Assembly: GCF_001718835.1 (NCBI RefSeq) | Contig: NZ_CP013443.1 | Location: 3,596,001 to 3,660,000 of the forward strand | DNA length: 64,000 nt | DNA from: Burkholderia cepacia | Lineage (GTDB): Bacteria; Pseudomonadota; Gammaproteobacteria; Burkholderiales; Burkholderiaceae | Direction: 5' to 3' | Shown: one piece after another, positions 60,112 through 64,000 of the stretch | Numbering within the stretch: position 1 is the first letter of the stretch | Layout of the letters: every line of letters starts with the position of its first letter | Translations under genes and position numbers: made by a program | Notes under the pieces: generated by a model | Databases searched by the model: none | Seen by the model: the letters and a program-made list of their open reading frames with translations, nothing else | Told to the model about the DNA's origin: nothing

Positions 60112-63100
60112 GCAAGACCTCCCGGACAATGAAAGCCCGTCAGCAGGTTGCTCGTCAGCGGATTCAACTGACCGCTCGTCATCAACTCGAGCGCCGCGTG
60201 CCTGCCATCGAAATCGAAAGCCAATGTCAGGCGGCTGGCCGAAGCGGTACCGGTCAGCCGGCCTCGCTCGATCAAGCGGAACAGCGCCCACGGCCCCGTC
60301 GCGACGATCGTCGACGTATCCGGCCGGATTGCCGGCTTCGCCGCGACTTCGGCCATCGCGCCGCCGCGCGGCCCGGGCCAGCTCAGCGCGAACGGCGTGA
60401 CGGGGCCATGCACGTAACGTTGCGTCTGACCGTCAACGTCGATCAGCAATTCGGTGATCTCGGGATCGATGGACGCCACCTTGGCGTCCATCTTCCAGGC
60501 CATCCGCTTGGCACCCTGATCGCGGAAGAACACTTCGCGGATCGCGGACGCGCGTTCGAACGGCTCGAGGCTCGGCCCCTTGATCGGCGGCATGCCGGGG
60601 CTCAGCGACTTGTAGCGCCACGGCTTGGCGTTCGTGTCGACGTAGCTCGCCAGCGATTTCTGGAAGAATTCGTCGAATACGCCGCCCGCCGCGAACATCC
60701 GGTTGAAGTCCTCGACGTCGACTTCCTGGCTGCTGCGCACGAACGGATATTTCCCGTCGATCGTGCGCCGGCAGCTTTGCCCGACGCTCGTATCGACCTG
60801 CATCGCGAGCAGCCCGCCGACCTCCTGCCCGACCTTGTCCGCGACCTGCGTCGCGATGCCGCCGAGCACGAGCCTCAACGGCGCCGGCAGCTTTTCTGCC
60901 TCCGTCTGCAACGTCGTGCCGATATCGAGCGCGGGCGGCATGCTGTTGGCCGACAACGCGTTGCTCGCGACGACCAGACGCGTGTACTGCTCGTTGATCA
61001 GCGTCAGGATCGCGTCGAGCTGCAATGCCTTGCCGCCCGCCGCGATGGGCGTATCCGTCATCGCCGGACCGCTGCCGGTGTCGGCCTGGCCGGTCGTGAC
61101 CTCGCGCAGCGCCGCGAAGCGGTTGTCGACGAATTCCTTCTCGAGCCGCTGCTCCGGCCGCTGCGCGGCCATCTTCCGGGCCTCGAGCGCCGCGGTCCTC
61201 GCCGCGGAGGATTTGCGGCCCACCGCCGTCAGCGCGAGATCGTTCAGCGAGGACGGCTCCTGCACATCGACGACCGATAGCGACGTTTCCCGGACCACCG
61301 CGCGCGCCAGCCGCACCAGCGGCGAATCCGGCGCGGCGAGCGCGCGCAGCGTCGCCTGATCGAGCGCCAGCGTGCCGTCCCGGCCGTTCTCGCCGCTCGT
61401 GGCCGGTCGAATGTCCGCGAGAAACTGCTGCCAATAGTTTCCGTAATCGATCAGGTACTGGCGGCGAATGTCGTCGGCCAGCGACGATCTCGCCGCCACG
61501 ACGCGCATGCCCTGTATCGATGCCGTCAGGTCGGAACGCTTGCCGGCGCGCCCCATGACCCAACCGTCGTCGTCCTGCGCACGCGCGAGGAATTCGGGCA
61601 GGCGCTGGTTGAACAACGCGTGGTACCCGTCATACGTGTAGAGTCCCGGCACGCCCTGCTCGAAGCGCGATCCGTCCACCAGCTTGAAAAGCGATGCGCC
61701 CTGCAGCCCGAGCGCCTGCGCAAGCGTGAAATTTTCCGGCGCCTCTTTCTCCATCGCGCCGATCGCCCGCTCGTAAAGCCGCTTCGGCGCCGGGTTCTGG
61801 CTCAGGAAGAGGCGCGCCCGCTGCACGAGTGCGGCGTCCTGGGCCACGGTCGGCTTGACGGGGCGATCTTCGATGAACAGCGCATCCAGATGCCGCACCA
61901 TCAGGTTGCGCCCGCCCATCGCCGCCGCACTGTCGGAACGCTCCCAGTCGCGCAACACCCACGTTCTCACCGCCTTCGCATCGTAGCGATCATCGTCGTA
62001 CAACATCAGGTAGATGGTCAGCGTCCGGTAGACATCGTCCGCGTTTTGCGCATTGATCTGCGTGCTCAATTCGCTTTCCGCGCGCCGCACGATCTGAGGC
62101 AGCAAGGTCTGCTTCAGCAGGCTCAAGTAGGTGGTATCCGATGCCTTGACGATAGCCGGAACGACATAGAGGCCGTAGCGGTACGCACCACCCGGCGCGT
62201 CGAGATCGAGGTCGCCGTATCGCGGCAGGTCCCGTGAGCCGTCCAGCAGACCGCCGATCGCGGCCGCCTTCGGCGACTTGTTGTAGGCGGCGGCCCGCGC
62301 GGCGAGCGCCGTCGTCTTGCCGGAGATCGCGGTCAGATAGTTCCGATTGTTGTCGTAGCTCACCGTGAGCGAGAACACGAGCCATACGAACAGGGTCGCG
62401 GTGAGCAGATGACCGGCCCAGCGCATCGCTCTGAAGCGAATCTCCCACTTCAGGTCTGCGCGGACCAGATGCGCTTCCGGCACGATCACATGCTGGAACA
62501 CGTTGCGCAGGAAGAAACTGCGATGCCCCGATACCAGGCCCTCGCCGCGCACCTGCGCAGCCGCGTCGCTGTTCGTGCGCATGCGCGCCAGCTTGCGCCT
62601 CAGACGCTGCAGCACCGTCTCGCGATCCGCGGCAATCACCTGATCCGTCTGCTCGGCGCTCGTGAAATACACGCCTCGCAGCGTATTCTGCAACTGCACG
62701 TCGTCGTAGCGGGAGTCGAGGAATACGAGATCGAGCAGATCCGTGACCAGCGTCGACAGGCTGCGGAATTCCTGCGCCAGCGGGTACAGCCGCTTGCGGC
62801 GATCCCCTTCGTATTCCTCCAGAAAGCGGTTGTTCAGGCCGGCGTCGATCCGCGCTTCGAGCAGCGTCAGCTCGTGCGCGCAGTGGCGCCGCAGCCCGTC
62901 GACACTCGCCGCGCCGGACTCGTCGCAGGGCAACGTGAACCCCCATATCTGCGTACGCCCTTCCGCAGTCAGCGACTGGAAATACTCGGTGAAGCCCGGC
63001 AGCAAATCCAGTTTCGTCACGAACACGTATACCGGGAAGCGAATCCCGAGTTGCTGGCGCAGTTCGCCGAGCCGGGCACGCAAGCTCGCGGCGAGCACGG

Positions 63101-64000
63101 TGCGTTCGGCGTCCGACCGGTTGACCAGATCGGCGGCGCTGACCGCCAGGATCGCGCCGTTGAGCGGCGCCCGCGGCCGATGCTTGCGCAACTGGCCGAG
63201 CAGTTCCTTCCATTCCGCCGCGTTGACAGCCGTAGCCGACTCGTCCTGCGGATCGTCCTGCTCGACATAGCGGCCCGCGGTGTCGATCAGCACCGCTTCG
63301 TTCGCAAACCACCATTCGCAGTTCGCGGTGCTTGCGATGCCGTGCGCGGACACCGCGCCCATCTGCTCGGTCAGCGGGAATTGCAGGCCTGAACCCAGGA
63401 TCGCGGTCGTCTTGCCGGCCCCCGGCGTGCCCACCATCATGTACCACGGCAACCCGTACAGATGCCGGTCGACCTCGAGCAGGCGACGCCACCCCAGCGT
63501 GCCGCCACGCAGGCGCTTCAACTGCGCGATCGCCTTGGACACCACCATGGCGACCGCGCGCACCTCGTCGCGACCGGCTTCGACCGGCCTGTCGCCTTTC
63601 GGCTGGAGGAAGCGCTTCAGCAGCGCATCGTTCGACCGCAGTGCCTGCCACAACGTGTAGAGGCCGTAGACCATGTAGCAGAAAGCGATCGTCGCGATCA
63701 GCAGGACGCGCACCCAGATCGGCTCGACCGGATGATGGCCGCCCAGCCCGAACAACGGCCCCACGTGCCAGAGCGCGACGCAGAGCGCGATCACCCAGAT
63801 CGGGCTCAGCGGCCATCTCAGCAGGCGCAAGACGAGCAAGCCCACGAGCAGCGCGATCACGATCAAGCGGATCGCGACGCCGGCAAACGGATGCAATTCG
63901 CCGAACGCGAATAGCGGGCCCAGGAACCAGACCGCGACGCACACCAGCAAAACCGCCACGCACGCCAGCATCCGCCACGAGAAAAACCATCGGAAAAGAC
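60108..64000 (-). CDS. tssM: T6SS inner-membrane protein TssM (IcmF/VasK family), 5' end outside the window
   Basis: The 1287 residues read from the internal ATG at 63971 are preceded in frame by LFRWFFSWR, so the true start lies beyond base 64000. Membrane segments (MLACVAVLLVCVAVWFLGP, IRLIVIALLVGLLVLRLL, VLLIATIAFCYMVYGLYTL) are followed by a GTPase-like domain with Walker A PWYMMVGTPGAGKTTAILGS. After a further membrane segment (HLLTATLFVWLVFSLTVSYD) comes the long periplasmic IcmF/VasK domain, ending in the DUF2345-free C-terminal beta region (FDFDGRHAALELMTSGQLNP). TssM anchors the trans-envelope complex with TssJ and TssL. The downstream tagF overlaps its stop. Confidence 0.95.
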   Translation of the reverse strand, partial: LFRWFFSWRMLACVAVLLVCVAVWFLGPLFAFGELHPFAGVAIRLIVIALLVGLLVLRLLRWPLSPIWVIALCVALWHVGPLFGLGGHHPVEPIWVRVLLIATIAFCYMVYGLYTLWQALRSNDALLKRFLQPKGDRPVEAGRDEVRAVAMVVSKAIAQLKRLRGGTLGWRRLLEVDRHLYGLPWYMMVGTPGAGKTTAILGSGLQFPLTEQMGAVSAHGIASTANCEWWFANEAVLIDTAGRYVEQDDPQDESATAVNAAEWKELLGQLRKHRPRAPLNGAILAVSAADLVNRSDAERTVLAASLRARLGELRQQLGIRFPVYVFVTKLDLLPGFTEYFQSLTAEGRTQIWGFTLPCDESGAASVDGLRRHCAHELTLLEARIDAGLNNRFLEEYEGDRRKRLYPLAQEFRSLSTLVTDLLDLVFLDSRYDDVQLQNTLRGVYFTSAEQTDQVIAADRETVLQRLRRKLARMRTNSDAAAQVRGEGLVSGHRSFFLRNVFQHVIVPEAHLVRADLKWEIRFRAMRWAGHLLTATLFVWLVFSLTVSYDNNRNYLTAISGKTTALAARAAAYNKSPKAAAIGGLLDGSRDLPRYGDLDLDAPGGAYRYGLYVVPAIVKASDTTYLSLLKQTLLPQIVRRAESELSTQINAQNADDVYRTLTIYLMLYDDDRYDAKAVRTWVLRDWERSDSAAAMGGRNLMVRHLDALFIEDRPVKPTVAQDAALVQRARLFLSQNPAPKRLYERAIGAMEKEAPENFTLAQALGLQGASLFKLVDGSRFEQGVPGLYTYDGYHALFNQRLPEFLARAQDDDGWVMGRAGKRSDLTASIQGMRVVAARSSLADDIRRQYLIDYGNYWQQFLADIRPATSGENGRDGTLALDQATLRALAAPDSPLVRLARAVVRETSLSVVDVQEPSSLNDLALTAVGRKSSAARTAALEARKMAAQRPEQRLEKEFVDNRFAALREVTTGQADTGSGPAMTDTPIAAGGKALQLDAILTLINEQYTRLVVASNALSANSMPPALDIGTTLQTEAEKLPAPLRLVLGGIATQVADKVGQEVGGLLAMQVDTSVGQSCRRTIDGKYPFVRSSQEVDVEDFNRMFAAGGVFDEFFQKSLASYVDTNAKPWRYKSLSPGMPPIKGPSLEPFERASAIREVFFRDQGAKRMAWKMDAKVASIDPEITELLIDVDGQTQRYVHGPVTPFALSWPGPRGGAMAEVAAKPAIRPDTSTIVATGPWALFRLIERGRLTGTASASRLTLAFDFDGRHAALELMTSGQLNPLTSNLLTGFHCPGGLA

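Noticed and set aside
60112..60291. Longer N-terminus for TagF
   Set aside because: It would lie wholly within the end of tssM; the GTG at 60111 has a good ribosome site and starts the conserved region.

Overview
The window is high-GC DNA from a betaproteobacterium, most likely Burkholderia and probably the large chromosome of a Burkholderia cepacia complex-type strain. Gene content, protein sequences and GC-rich third positions point that way: flagellar fliEFGHIJK, metK beside lpxL, dapF-xerC, hslVU, RegA/RegB, argB-slmA. No rRNA, tRNA or CRISPR array was found. The genus call is from recognition, not from a database search.

Layout. 1-7.6 kb: flagellar export and basal-body genes. fliS (5' fragment) and fliE lie on the minus strand with a FliA-type promoter between them; fliFGHIJK run on the plus strand as tightly overlapping genes, and fliJ carries an apparent frameshift. 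7.6-17 kb: metabolic and accessory genes (GMC oxidoreductase, coniferyl aldehyde dehydrogenase, SrkA-like kinase, EamA transporter, aldo/keto reductase, phytanoyl-CoA dioxygenase-like protein, small membrane proteins). 17-22.5 kb: an IS110/IS1111-type insertion sequence, metK with a structured-looking leader, divergent lpxL, and a higBA toxin-antitoxin pair split by a palindromic MITE-like element of about 285 bp. 22.8-31 kb: housekeeping block (dapF, a DUF484 gene, xerC, rlmI-like, a His-rich COG0523 GTPase, dksA, hslVU). 31-39.6 kb: an unknown lipoprotein, a LuxR-type regulator, the RegA/RegB redox two-component pair, argB, a HAD nucleotidase lacking a usual start codon, and slmA.

39.6-64 kb: a type VI secretion (T6SS) cluster. 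Minus strand: clpV alone on the left, and on the right tssM (cut by the window edge), tagF, an unknown gene, vgrG, PAAR and rhs. Plus strand: an FHA/TagK-like gene, tagJ, tssE, tssF, tssG, tssA, then two unexpected genes, a secreted fimbrial-type adhesin and a GT60-like (Skp1 GlcNAc-transferase-like) glycosyltransferase. tssB, tssC, hcp, tssJ, tssK and tssL are not in the window and may lie to the right. The VgrG ends in roughly 55 tandem copies of a Ser-Glu-Ala-Pro-Pro-Pro hexapeptide, and the Rhs protein has only a very short tip.

Strongest leads: (1) the adhesin plus cytoplasmic GlcNAc-transferase-like enzyme embedded in the T6SS operon, next to a VgrG with a giant Ser/Pro repeat tail that could be a glycosylation substrate; (2) the nested-palindrome mobile element separating higB from higA and trimming the toxin; (3) the metK leader; (4) probable decay or recoding events in fliJ and the HAD nucleotidase.
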